A DNA stretch of 64,000 nt from Asaia bogorensis (GTDB taxonomy: Bacteria > Pseudomonadota > Alphaproteobacteria > Acetobacterales > Acetobacteraceae): contig CAMBMS010000003.1 in NCBI GenBank assembly GCA_945868845.1, forward strand, positions 186,001-250,000, read 5' to 3'. Below the pieces are notes generated by a model. The model did not search any database. It saw only the letters and a list, made by a program, of their open reading frames with translations, and had not been told where the DNA came from. Each line of letters begins with the position of its first letter. Position 1 is the first letter of the stretch. Positions 39,542-48,817 of the stretch are shown in pieces. A program made the translations under genes and the position numbers.

Positions 39542-40351
39542 TCAGCCGAAGCGGCCGGTGATGTAGGACCGGGTGCGCTCATGCTTCGGGTTAGTGAACA
39601 TGGCCTCGGTCTCGCCGTACTCGATCAGCCGGCCGAGATACATGAAGGCGGTGTTATCGGAGACGCGCGCCGCCTGCTGCATGTTGTGGGTGACGATGAC
39701 GATGGTGTAGCGGCCCTTGAGCTCATCGATCAGCTCCTCGATGCGGCTGGTGGCGATCGGATCCAAGGCCGAGCATGGCTCGTCCATCAAGAGCACATCC
39801 GGATCGGCGGCGATGGCGCGGGCGATGCAGAGACGCTGCTGCTGGCCGCCGGAGAGGCCGAGCGCTGACTCCTTCAGACGATCCTTGGCCTCCTCCCATA
39901 GCGCCGCCCCCTTGAGCGCGCGCTCAGCAGTATTGTCGAGAACGGCTCGGTCGCGGACGCCGTCGACGCGGAGCGGGTAGACCACGTTCTCGTAGATCGA
40001 CATCGGGAACGGGTTCGGCTTTTGGAACACCATGCCCATGCGCTTCCGGAGCGCGATCACGTCGACGCCAGCGCCATAAACCTCGGCGCCTTCGAGCTGC
40101 ATCGACCCTTTTATTCGGACTCCATCGATGAGGTCATTCATGCGGTTAAGGCAACGCAGCAGGGTCGACTTGCCGCAGCCCGACGGCCCGATCAGCGCCG
40201 TCACCAAGCCACGCTGGATATCGAACGTATTGTCGAACAGCGCCTGCTTCTCGCCATACCAGAGATTGAAGTTGCAGATCTCGACATTGGCGCCTTCCGG
40301 CCCAAGCCGGGGATGGACGGCGGTGGCCTCGTAGTCGACAGCTGCGGTCAT
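39542..40351 (-). CDS. pstB: Phosphate ABC transporter ATP-binding protein PstB
   Basis: A 269-aa ATPase. Walker A is [12 protein letters not shown], signature [16 protein letters not shown], Walker [17 protein letters not shown], and the C-terminus has [19 protein letters not shown], all PstB-specific wording. It powers phosphate import through PstCA and takes part in Pho signalling through PhoU. It lies 12 bases after pstA and is the last gene of the pst operon; phoU does not follow it. Confidence 0.97.
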   Translation of the reverse strand: MTAAVDYEATAVHPRLGPEGANVEICNFNLWYGEKQALFDNTFDIQRGLVTALIGPSGCGKSTLLRCLNRMNDLIDGVRIKGSMQLEGAEVYGAGVDVIALRKRMGMVFQKPNPFPMSIYENVVYPLRVDGVRDRAVLDNTAERALKGAALWEEAKDRLKESALGLSGGQQQRLCIARAIAADPDVLLMDEPCSALDPIATSRIEELIDELKGRYTIVIVTHNMQQAARVSDNTAFMYLGRLIEYGETEAMFTNPKHERTRSYITGRFG

Positions 40352-40363
40352 AACCTCCGTCCT

Positions 40364-42115
40364 CTAAAACTGGCTGCCGGCGAAGCGGCGCTTCAACCGG
40401 TTGCGGATGACGATGGCGGCGGTGTTCATCGCTGCAATCATGGCGATCAGGAGCAGCGTAGTGACGAAGACCATCGGCTTCCCCGCCTCCGAGTTCCGCG
40501 ACTGGAAGCCAACGTCGTAGATGTGGAAGCCGAGATGCATGAAGCTGCGCTCAAGATGCAGATAGGGGAACACCCCGTCGATCGGCAGCTCCGGCGCCAG
40601 CTTGACTACGCCGACCAGCATCAGCGGCGCCACCTCGCCGGCGCCGCGCGCCATCGCCAGGATCAGCCCGGTCATGATGCCGGGCAGCGCACGCGGCAGC
40701 ACGATGTATTTAATCGTCTGCCACTTCGACGCGCCGCAGGCGAGCGAGCCCTCGCGCATCGAGCGTGGCACCGCGGCCAGAGCCTCCTCGGTTGCGACGA
40801 TGACCACGGGCACGGTGAGCAGCGCCAGGGTCAAGGACGACCACAACAGGCCGCCGGTGCCGAAGGTTGGGCTCGGCAGGCGCTCGGGGAAGAACAGTTG
40901 GTCGATTGAGGCGCCAAGGGTGTAGGCGAAGAACCCGAGGCCGAACACGCCGTAGACAATTGACGGCACGCCGGCGAGGTTGTTGACCGAGATGCGGACG
41001 ATCGCCACCATCCGGCCCTGCTTGGCGTATTCGCGGAGATAGAGCGCGGTCACCACGCCGAAGGGCGCTACCGCTATCACCATCAGCAGCGTCATCGCGA
41101 AGGTTCCGAAGATCGCCGGCCAGACACCGCCCTCAGTGTTGGCTTCGCGCGGTGCGTCGATGAGAAATTCGCCCCAGCGCGAGAGGTAGATTCCAAGGCG
41201 GTCGAACCAGCCAACAGCGTTCGCCGGATAAAAGCGGACAATCTCGGAGAGCCGAAGGGTCTTGTCCTTACCACCGATCTCCACAAGCGTGACTTTGTAG
41301 CGCTGGTCCTCCGTCTTGACGCGCTGCACCGCGTCGGCGAGGTGCTGGTATTCGGCGCGCAGCTCGGTGATGCGAGCCTCGGCCTTCGTCTTCGCCTCCG
41401 CATAGCGCGGACTAGCTTCCGACTCGCTGATAGCGACGCGGCGCAGCGCGAGGCGTTCGCGCTCGATTTGGGCGTTGACCTGGCCGATGGCGTCGTGCTC
41501 GAGCGAACGGATCGTCCCGAGGCGCCGAAGCGCCTCGCGATGAGCGGCAACAGCCCGCGGATCGTTGATGGCGACCCGGTCGCCAGCGACCTCGACGGCG
41601 GCGATGCGACCGATGAACGAGCCCCATTCCAGTCGCTCGACGAAGTAGAGATCGGCCGGCACCTCGATCTTCGCCACTCCGAAGTTGGCGGCCCAGCGGT
41701 AGTCGTCGTTGTAGAAGTCAAAGTTGCCGGTCCGGTAGAGCGTGCGCCAGGCGTAGCCAGCATCGTCGCGAAACGTCACGTATTTCCCGGGGGCTGAGAT
41801 GCGCTGGCGCGTCGCCTCGTCGAGAGTTGCGATCAGGTCGGCTCCTACTCGGAATTCCTCGCTACGCGTCGGCTCGCCGGCGATCTGCGTACCGTCGGAG
41901 AACGTAACCAGATGGATCGGCTTCGGCCATAGCGCGCCGACGCCGTTCCACAGCACCAGCAGTAGGAATCCCACGATCATCGTTACGCCGAGCGCGAGCG
42001 AACCGGCCAGCAGCCACTGGAACGGCTCGCCGAGCGCGCGCAGCGCGGTAACGCGCGATCGCGTGTACGATCGGGCATCGGAACGTGTGGTCAGGATCGC
42101 GATGGTGGCCGACAT
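40364..42115 (-). CDS. pstA: Phosphate ABC transporter permease PstA with a large periplasmic insertion
   Basis: A 583-aa permease, about twice the usual length. After a first membrane helix (residues 33-60) comes a roughly 260-residue soluble insertion with a charged coiled-coil section (REALRRLGTIRSLEHDAIGQ to AEYQHLADAVQRVKTEDQRY). The classical permease core then follows, with VVTALYLREYA, NNLAGVPSIVYGVFGL, ALAAVPRSMREGSLACGASKWQTI and ARGAGEVAPLML. Long PstA forms are known in some proteobacteria. It starts 16 bases after pstC. Confidence 0.94.
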   Translation of the reverse strand: MSATIAILTTRSDARSYTRSRVTALRALGEPFQWLLAGSLALGVTMIVGFLLLVLWNGVGALWPKPIHLVTFSDGTQIAGEPTRSEEFRVGADLIATLDEATRQRISAPGKYVTFRDDAGYAWRTLYRTGNFDFYNDDYRWAANFGVAKIEVPADLYFVERLEWGSFIGRIAAVEVAGDRVAINDPRAVAAHREALRRLGTIRSLEHDAIGQVNAQIERERLALRRVAISESEASPRYAEAKTKAEARITELRAEYQHLADAVQRVKTEDQRYKVTLVEIGGKDKTLRLSEIVRFYPANAVGWFDRLGIYLSRWGEFLIDAPREANTEGGVWPAIFGTFAMTLLMVIAVAPFGVVTALYLREYAKQGRMVAIVRISVNNLAGVPSIVYGVFGLGFFAYTLGASIDQLFFPERLPSPTFGTGGLLWSSLTLALLTVPVVIVATEEALAAVPRSMREGSLACGASKWQTIKYIVLPRALPGIMTGLILAMARGAGEVAPLMLVGVVKLAPELPIDGVFPYLHLERSFMHLGFHIYDVGFQSRNSEAGKPMVFVTTLLLIAMIAAMNTAAIVIRNRLKRRFAGSQF

Positions 42116-42131
42116 TCTCTCCTCACGCTCC

Positions 42132-44741
42132 CTACAGCTGCGCTGAGCGCTTGCGAAAGCGCTGGCGGACGATCTCGGCTAGCGTGTTGACGACGAAGGT
42201 CACAACGAAGAGGGTGAGCGCGGCGAGGAACAGGGTGCGATAGAGCGTGCCGTCCTTCACCGCCTCCGGCAGCTCGACCGCGATGTTGGCCGAAAGCGCC
42301 CGCAGACCAGAGAATATGTTCCATTCCATGATCGGGGTGTTGCCGGCGGCCATGACCACGATCATGGTCTCGCCGACAGCGCGGCCCATGCCGACCATGA
42401 TCGCGGCGAAGACGCCGCTCATCGCCGTCGGCAGGATCACCCGGGTCGCCGTCTGCCACGGCGTAGCGCCGCAGGCGAGCGAGGCGCCGCGCAGATGCTC
42501 GGGCACCGAGTTAAGTGCGTCCTCGGCAATGGTGTAGATGATCGGAATCACGGCAAAACCCATCGCAAAACCCACCACGAGGGTGTTGCGTTGGACGTAA
42601 GTTGAGACCATGCCGCCGCGGGCGTCCAGGCCTGCCGCGGTCAGAGCCGTCGCCACCGCCACCGCCACCGCTCCGGCGGCCAGCAGCGTCGCTAACCAGC
42701 GGAACCCATCGACCATCCCGGTTCGGAGCCCGGGCGGCGCCTGCTCGACACCAAGCCAGTCGCCGAGCACGCGTTCGGACAGGATGACAACCGCGACATA
42801 GGCGGGGGGCAGTAGCAGCAGGAACGTAAACGGCCCGCCCGAGCCGGCATCGCCGTTGGCCCAGGCCTTAACGTCGCCGGCGAAAAACGCGCGTTCGAAG
42901 GCGGGGCCTGCATAGGCCGCCATCAGCACACCCACTGCCAGCGCGACAAAGGCGAGCGACAGTTTCACACCGCCGCCGAACCGGAGCGACATGTCGCGCG
43001 GCAGAAGCTGCCAGAGATAGGCCCCGATCACGAGCGCCATAGGCAGGGTGACAAAGGCCAGCAGGACCGAGCTGATGAAGGTCTCGACCAGCGGCGCCAG
43101 AACCAACGCCGCGATGAATCCCAGCACCACCGAGGGCAGTGATGCCATCATCTCCACCACTGGCTTCAGCGTCCCCCGCACCCTCGGGGAGACGAACTCG
43201 GAAGTATAGATGGCGGCCAGCAGCGCGATCGGCACGGCGAACAGAAGCGCATAAAAAGTCGCCTTCAAGGTGCCGAAGATCAGCGGTACCAGCGACAGCT
43301 TGGGCTCAAAGGAGTCGGTGCCGGACGACGATTGCCAGGTGAATACCGGCTCGTCATAGCCTTCATACCAAACCTTGCCGAAGATCGAGGCCCAGGTCGT
43401 CTCCGGATGCGGTGCTGAGACGTCCCAGACAGTGGCGGTACCGTCTGCCCCGACCACCATGATCGCGTCCTCACGCGGCGCCAGCACCGCCAGCTTCGGC
43501 GCCCCCCCGGTCTGGGTCAGCGAGAGAAGCACCTGCTCGCTGGTAGAATGGCGAAGGGTGACGCCGCCACCGGCGTCGGCAGTTACGAACATCTTGCCGC
43601 GCTCGCTTGGCGCGAACGCCTCGATCGGCGCCATCTGCGGCTTCAGGTCATGGGCGAGCACAAGGCGGAATCCGTCCGTGGTCGCCGCGCCGGGCTGGGG
43701 CAAGCGGAAGTATACGGCGACCGAGCCGTCCGAGCCCGTGACCACGATCGACTGCTCGCCGATCAGGAAGTCGAAGCTTCCAACCAAAACATCGCCCACG
43801 AGGAGGTCCCGGGTCTCGGCCAGCTTCACGTTATTGGCGTCACGGGTATCGTAGCGGAATACGACCCCGCCGCGATCGACGACGAAGACCTGGTCGCCCT
43901 TCTCCGAGACCATGGCGCGCGCGACCCGCGTTCCCGTGGGCAGTGGCGGCAGTTCGGCGGTCGAGACCGTGGTGCGGGCCTGGCGGGTCAGCATGTTGAC
44001 ACGGGTTTCGGCCAGCGACAGCCGCGGCACACCGGCATCGTCGACGGTGACGAAGGTCCGGACTGGACGCTCGACGGTACCACCGGAGCGGTAGTCGATA
44101 GCAACGATCGAGCGGCCGTCGACGATGCGCTGTTCGGCGTCCAGCTCGACCGCGATCGCGGTCTTGCGGAACTGCTCGCCGGAAATGGGCGTGAAAACGG
44201 CGGAGCCGTCGGTGCGGTCGGCGCCGAGCGACTGGAGGCCGGCGGGCAGCGCCGTGGCCGGCACGATCTCGGCCGACAGACTTACCTTGCCGAAACGCAC
44301 AGTGCCGTCGGCGAAGCCGAAGGCGATCTCGCCACCGACGATCGAGCGGCCAAAGGCTGTGGCACGCTTGCCGCCGAAGTCGAGCAGCGGCACCGCGAGG
44401 CGCTGGCCGCTGGCGACATGGTAGAGACCGACCTCGCCGTCACGACCGATCGTGTAGGCGACAACCTTGGTCTCCTCGAGGCCGCCGGCGACGAGCGTGT
44501 CGGCCGCACCCACGATCTTGAAGCTCTGCTGAGCCAACACCCTGCCGCCGGTAAACAGCGGCACCACTACCTGCATCAGGAAGACCATGATGCCGAAGAC
44601 TGCTACAATGACTGAGAGACCGCCGATGCGGATGCCCCAGTCGGCGACCTTGTCGGCAATCAGGACCGAGCGCCTTGTGACGCGCCTAGTCGGCACTGCA
44701 GATTTGGGGACAGTTACGGCGTCGGTCTGGGTGGTCATCAA
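42132..44741 (-). CDS. pstC: Phosphate ABC transporter permease PstC with a beta-propeller-like domain
   Basis: An 869-aa permease, much longer than the usual 300-350 residues. A membrane helix at about 37-62 is followed by a periplasmic region of about 400 residues. That region has repeated beta-rich units (VVAYTIGRDGEVGLYHVASG, FVVDRGGVVFRYDTRD, SIVVTGSDGSVAVYFR, AIMVVGADGTATVWDVS), reminiscent of a WD/beta-propeller fold. The transport core begins near residue 500 with LIFGTLKATFYALLFAVPIAL and includes ASLPSVVLGFIAALVLAPLV and ACGATPWQTATRVILPTAMSG. The propeller may sense or gate phosphate entry, which is inference. Confidence 0.94.
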   Translation of the reverse strand: MMTTQTDAVTVPKSAVPTRRVTRRSVLIADKVADWGIRIGGLSVIVAVFGIMVFLMQVVVPLFTGGRVLAQQSFKIVGAADTLVAGGLEETKVVAYTIGRDGEVGLYHVASGQRLAVPLLDFGGKRATAFGRSIVGGEIAFGFADGTVRFGKVSLSAEIVPATALPAGLQSLGADRTDGSAVFTPISGEQFRKTAIAVELDAEQRIVDGRSIVAIDYRSGGTVERPVRTFVTVDDAGVPRLSLAETRVNMLTRQARTTVSTAELPPLPTGTRVARAMVSEKGDQVFVVDRGGVVFRYDTRDANNVKLAETRDLLVGDVLVGSFDFLIGEQSIVVTGSDGSVAVYFRLPQPGAATTDGFRLVLAHDLKPQMAPIEAFAPSERGKMFVTADAGGGVTLRHSTSEQVLLSLTQTGGAPKLAVLAPREDAIMVVGADGTATVWDVSAPHPETTWASIFGKVWYEGYDEPVFTWQSSSGTDSFEPKLSLVPLIFGTLKATFYALLFAVPIALLAAIYTSEFVSPRVRGTLKPVVEMMASLPSVVLGFIAALVLAPLVETFISSVLLAFVTLPMALVIGAYLWQLLPRDMSLRFGGGVKLSLAFVALAVGVLMAAYAGPAFERAFFAGDVKAWANGDAGSGGPFTFLLLLPPAYVAVVILSERVLGDWLGVEQAPPGLRTGMVDGFRWLATLLAAGAVAVAVATALTAAGLDARGGMVSTYVQRNTLVVGFAMGFAVIPIIYTIAEDALNSVPEHLRGASLACGATPWQTATRVILPTAMSGVFAAIMVGMGRAVGETMIVVMAAGNTPIMEWNIFSGLRALSANIAVELPEAVKDGTLYRTLFLAALTLFVVTFVVNTLAEIVRQRFRKRSAQL

Positions 44742-44809
44742 TGCCTTCTAGGACCCCTGGAAAGGAGGATGGGGCGGCGTGCAGCCTCCCCATCCCGACA
44801 GATAACGCC

Positions 44810-45802
44810 TTACGAGCCGGCGTTGAGGCCGAGGGCCTTCAGGTCCTCGCGGGCGATGTCGCTTGTGACCGGGAAGTAACCGTCCTTAACGGTGGCATCC
44901 TGGCCCTGCTTCGAGAGCATGAACTTCACGAACTCGGCACGCACCGGGTCGAGCGGCTGGCTCGGGTTTTTGTTGAGGTAGATGTAGAGGAACCGCGAAA
45001 TCGGGAAGTCACCCGAATAGGCGTTCTCGGCGCTGGCTTCAAAGCACTTCTCTCCCTTCTTGGTGGCGATCGGCACAGTGCGAACGTCGGCGGTCTTGTA
45101 GCCGATCCCGGAATAGCCGATGGCGAACTTGTCGGAGGCGACGCCCTGGACCACGGTGGAAGAGCCCGGCTGCTCCTTCACGCTGTCCTTAAAGTCGCCG
45201 TTGAAGAGGGCGACCTCCTTGAAGTAGCCGTAGGTTCCCGACGCCGAGTTGCGGCCGTAGAGCGAGATCGGCTTAACAGCCCATTGACCGGTCATGCCAA
45301 GGTCGCCCCAGGTCCGGAGATCCTTCTCCTCGCCACCGCGGCGGCCCTTAGAGAACACCGCATCGACCTGCTGCAGTGTCATGCACTGGATCGGGTTGTC
45401 CTTGTGGACGTAGATCGCGAGCGCGTCCACCGCCGTGCGGATCGCGTGGGGCTTGTAGCCGTACTTCTTAGCGAACTGATCGACCTCGGCCCCCTTCATT
45501 GGGCGGGACATTGGGCCAAAATGCGCGGTGCCGGCGACCATCGCGGGAGGGGCGGTCGAGGAGCCCTTGCCCTCAATCTCGATCTGGACGTTGGGGTAGC
45601 GCGAGCGGAAGCCCTCAGCCCAGAGCGTCATCAGGTTGTTGAGGGTGTCGGAGCCGATCGACTTAAGGCTTCCGGACACGCCGCTGACTGGCTTGTAGTC
45701 CGCCAATTTTGGGTCGACGCCCTGCGCCTGCGCTACCAGCGGCAGGCTGGCGATCAGCGCGACCACAGCACCAAACTGAAGCGATTCAGTGAGATATTTC
45801 AT
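44810..45802 (-). CDS. pstS: Phosphate ABC transporter substrate-binding protein PstS
   Basis: A 330-aa periplasmic protein from the ATG at 45802, with signal peptide MKYLTESLQFGAVVALIASLPLVAQA. The mature part has VSGSLKSIGSDTLNNLMTLWAEGF, EGKGSSTAPPAMVAGTAHFGPMSRPM and GRNSASGTYGYFKEVAL, the phosphate-binding loops of the PstS family (PBP-like superfamily). It is the first gene of pstSCAB, 68 bases before pstC. It should be under PhoB control. Confidence 0.95.
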   Translation of the reverse strand: MKYLTESLQFGAVVALIASLPLVAQAQGVDPKLADYKPVSGVSGSLKSIGSDTLNNLMTLWAEGFRSRYPNVQIEIEGKGSSTAPPAMVAGTAHFGPMSRPMKGAEVDQFAKKYGYKPHAIRTAVDALAIYVHKDNPIQCMTLQQVDAVFSKGRRGGEEKDLRTWGDLGMTGQWAVKPISLYGRNSASGTYGYFKEVALFNGDFKDSVKEQPGSSTVVQGVASDKFAIGYSGIGYKTADVRTVPIATKKGEKCFEASAENAYSGDFPISRFLYIYLNKNPSQPLDPVRAEFVKFMLSKQGQDATVKDGYFPVTSDIAREDLKALGLNAGS

Positions 45803-45910
45803 TACATTTTTCCACATTGGCTGGAGTACCACCGCGGCGCTCCCTTCATCTACCGTTTTCGTCGATAACGAAGCGGAAAATAGCCGTGGACAATTGCACG
45901 CATATTACAC

Positions 45911-45924
45911 TTATATTAATATAA
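45911..45924. promoter_or_regulatory. A+T-rich perfect palindrome upstream of pstS
   Basis: TTATATTAATATAA is a 14-base perfect palindrome about 110 bases before the pstS start. On the coding strand it is preceded by GTCATA, half of a Pho-box-like CTGTCAT. It may be part of the pstS promoter or PhoB-binding region. A complete tandem Pho box could not be found. The rest of 45825-46126 holds no gene; a short minus-strand piece reading GRPVVVITWKGGEVIGS before a stop at about 45975 may be the tail of a lost gene. Confidence 0.35.
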
Positions 45925-46126
45925 TATGACGATCGGCGCAGCCGGAATGCCACAGCCCCCGTCCGTTCCGACCCTGCTCTCAGCTCCCGATGACCTCGCC
46001 GCCCTTCCAGGTGATGACGACCACTGGCCTGCCCCCTGAGTAGTGGTCTCTCTGATATAAGACCTACTGTTCAAAAGGGCTTCTATTACCGCAGACCTAC
46101 CGCTGCATGATGGCTTAGGGGCGTGG

Positions 46127-47425
46127 TCAGACCTGGAGGCAGGATTCGATCCAAGCGCCGGCCGAAAGCACCATTGTATCGCGGCCCGGTGCTGCAATCA
46201 GTTGCAGCCCAACCGGAAATGCGCCGGCTGGCACCGGCAGGGGCAGGCTAAGTGCAGGGCAACCGGCGAAATTGGCCAACGCCGTGAGGTCCGCTTGATT
46301 CACCGGCACAGAGGTATCGAACGAAAAGGCCCTCTGTGGCGCGGTAAGCGTGAGCACCACATCGCATTCGTCGAACACATCCAGGAACGCAGTACCAACG
46401 ATGGCAAGATTTCGCCGTTCGGCCTGGTAGCGTTCCGGTGGCACACGCATGCCATAGTCAAGCATCGCCCGGAACGCGGGGGAGAAAGCATGCGGCGCGA
46501 TTTGCAGCAAGCGCGCATGCACTTGCGCGGCATCAACCTCCGAGACAATCAAGCCTGCACGACGCGCTTGCCCCGGATCGTATCCCGGCACGTGTACGCA
46601 TGCCGCTGCTACGCCGAGGGTGGCGAGGACGGCAAGCGCGGCATCGAGCGCCGCTAGGCATTCCGCCTCGATCGTCACCTGCCCGGCATTCGCCAGCTGG
46701 GCGAAGCGCAAGGTCGCCGGCCCAAATGCATCCAGCCGTTCTCCAAGCAGGAAGGCAATATCGCCAACGCTGCGCGCCAACGGCCCGATCGTATCCAGCC
46801 CGAAGGCAAGCGGCATCACGCCGTCCGTCGGCCAATAGTCGCGGGAGGGCTTGAAGCCAACGATGCCGCAATAGGCAGCGGGCAAGCGCACAGAGCCCAT
46901 AGTGTCCGTCCCCAGCGCGATGGGGCACAGCCTCGCAGCCACAGCAACGGCCGAACCACCGCTGCTGCCACCCGGCGTGAAGCCGGGAAACGCGGGGTGC
47001 TCGCAGCGTCCATGGTGCGGATTGTCGGTAGTGGCGCCCAGCGCTGCTTCGTGCATGTTGAGCTTGCCCAGAATTACCATACCCGCATCGTGCAGGCGTT
47101 GCACCACGGACGCATCCGTCATCGGCATCCAGCACGTGCCAAGCCCGTTGGTTGTCGGCATTCCCTGTGCGTCGATATTGTCCTTGATGGCGATTGGCAC
47201 GCCGTCCAGGCGGGACAGTGGCTTGCCAGCGGTTCGTCGTCCATCGCTTGCCGCCGCCGCGGCCAGGGCGTCATTCGCCGCAACATGGATAAACGCGTTC
47301 AAGGCCCGCCCACGCGGGCCTTCGATCCGGTCCAGGCAAGTGGATGTCAGTTCCAGTGCCGATACATCGCCCACCTCCAGCGCCGCAACCGCCTCGCACA
47401 CACCCCAATCGGCTACGCTGCTCAT
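46127..47425 (-). CDS. Amidase-signature family hydrolase
   Basis: A 432-aa AS-family enzyme with the full Ser-cisSer-Lys triad: Lys81 in VPIAIKDNID, cis-Ser154 in PGGSSGGSA and nucleophile Ser178 in GTDTMGSVRLPAAY. Family members hydrolyse amides, ureas or allophanate. It does not carry the C-terminal domain of allophanate hydrolase or the GatB partner, so a small-molecule amide is the likely substrate. It overlaps the ligase gene by four bases and is the last of a five-gene minus-strand operon. Confidence 0.9.
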   Translation of the reverse strand: MSSVADWGVCEAVAALEVGDVSALELTSTCLDRIEGPRGRALNAFIHVAANDALAAAAASDGRRTAGKPLSRLDGVPIAIKDNIDAQGMPTTNGLGTCWMPMTDASVVQRLHDAGMVILGKLNMHEAALGATTDNPHHGRCEHPAFPGFTPGGSSGGSAVAVAARLCPIALGTDTMGSVRLPAAYCGIVGFKPSRDYWPTDGVMPLAFGLDTIGPLARSVGDIAFLLGERLDAFGPATLRFAQLANAGQVTIEAECLAALDAALAVLATLGVAAACVHVPGYDPGQARRAGLIVSEVDAAQVHARLLQIAPHAFSPAFRAMLDYGMRVPPERYQAERRNLAIVGTAFLDVFDECDVVLTLTAPQRAFSFDTSVPVNQADLTALANFAGCPALSLPLPVPAGAFPVGLQLIAAPGRDTMVLSAGAWIESCLQV

Positions 47426-48804
47426 CGCGCGTCGATCAACCGAATCGGCTTCTGCCGGGAATCAATCTCGCTGAGTTTCGCGGTACCGCCAGTCTGTGTC
47501 AGCTCCACAATCACCGCCACGCCAAGCCGCTGGCGCAACACATCGCGCACATATCGTTCCAACGCCATCATATCACCTGCGACGGACACGCCGGTTTCCG
47601 CAATAACGATCAGCTCCTCCCGTCCATCCCGGTTCACCAGCCGGCAGACATACTCGCCATTCAGGCCATCGACCTCGTTCAGAATCGCGCCGATTCCTGT
47701 GGGATAAACATTGATCCCGCGCAATTTCACCATGTTGTCGCTACGGCCCTGAAAACCGGCAAGTCGGCGAAACCCGATACCGATGCTGCCATGTCCGGGA
47801 AGTATCGATGATACATCGTTGGTATTGAACCGAATCACCGGGTAAATTGTATTCTTGAACAACACAGTCACGCAGATATTGCCGCGCTCCCCCGTCGCCA
47901 CCGGCACCAGCCGCTCCGGGTCCAGGATTTCCACTAAATGAGCGTCTTCCCAGACATACAGCCCGTCATGGTCCGACCCTTCTGCAGCGATGACCCCGGT
48001 ATCGCCGACACCGTACCAGTCATACACTGCCGCCCCCGGCCAAGCTTGCGCCATCGCCGCATGCCCACCGGCGCCAAGATGGCCGGAGATCATCCGGATC
48101 GGAATATCGCGTCCCGGTTCCAGTCCCGCCGCGCGCGCTATCGCTGCCAGCTTCAAAATATAGTCCGCGAAGCCCACAATCGCAGTCGCACCGAACCGCC
48201 GCATCAATGCCACCTGCTGTTCGGACCGCGTCTCGAGCCCTGTTCCCGCTGGCAGGAACAAGGCACCAACAAAATGCGCCACCGCTTCCCGGATGTAGTG
48301 CCCGCCATTCACCATGCCGAAGCCGTAGGTGGAATGCACCACGTCCCGCGCTGTCATCCCCTGTAACAGATAGGCCCGTGCCAGCAGCGCGTTCTGCACT
48401 TCCCGGTCCCAGGCACCGAAGAACAGCGGCTGCGGCATGCCTGTAGTGCCGCTGGTAGTGTGCAGCACCACGCTACGCCGCCCCTCTGCCCCGTCCATGC
48501 CATGAAAATCACCGAACGGCGGATACGCCTCCACACTCGCCATCAAGTCGATCTTAGAGAAGCATGGCAGCTTCGCCAGGTCATCGACACCCCTGATGTC
48601 GCCGGGCTCTATCCCCGCACCGCTCCATAGCCGCCGGTAGAATGGGATCTCCCAGCCGCGCCGCATGAGCACGGCGAAGCGACGTTCCTGTAATGCGCGC
48701 AGCGTCGCCGCATCCAACCGCGCTGGCCCTTGCATGAAGGCATCGCCGATCGGGTACTCGTCCAGAATGCGCGTCGGATCCGCTTCCTGGAAATACGTCG
48801 CCAT
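47422..48804 (-). CDS. PaaK-like acyl/aryl-CoA ligase (AMP-forming)
   Basis: A 460-aa adenylating enzyme from the ATG at 48804 (MATYFQEADPTRI). The P-loop is LHTTSGTTGMPQPLFFG, the adenine-binding stretch is VYDWYGVGDTG and the motor-domain hinge is FQGRSDNMVKLRGINVYPTGI. These are the PaaK subgroup motifs. PaaK enzymes turn phenylacetate or similar aryl acids into CoA thioesters. It lies between the MmgE/PrpD gene (13 bases away) and the amidase (4-base overlap), so it probably activates an acid released by this pathway. Confidence 0.9.
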   Translation of the reverse strand: MATYFQEADPTRILDEYPIGDAFMQGPARLDAATLRALQERRFAVLMRRGWEIPFYRRLWSGAGIEPGDIRGVDDLAKLPCFSKIDLMASVEAYPPFGDFHGMDGAEGRRSVVLHTTSGTTGMPQPLFFGAWDREVQNALLARAYLLQGMTARDVVHSTYGFGMVNGGHYIREAVAHFVGALFLPAGTGLETRSEQQVALMRRFGATAIVGFADYILKLAAIARAAGLEPGRDIPIRMISGHLGAGGHAAMAQAWPGAAVYDWYGVGDTGVIAAEGSDHDGLYVWEDAHLVEILDPERLVPVATGERGNICVTVLFKNTIYPVIRFNTNDVSSILPGHGSIGIGFRRLAGFQGRSDNMVKLRGINVYPTGIGAILNEVDGLNGEYVCRLVNRDGREELIVIAETGVSVAGDMMALERYVRDVLRQRLGVAVIVELTQTGGTAKLSEIDSRQKPIRLIDAR

Positions 48805-48817
48805 GGGTCCGGTCCTC

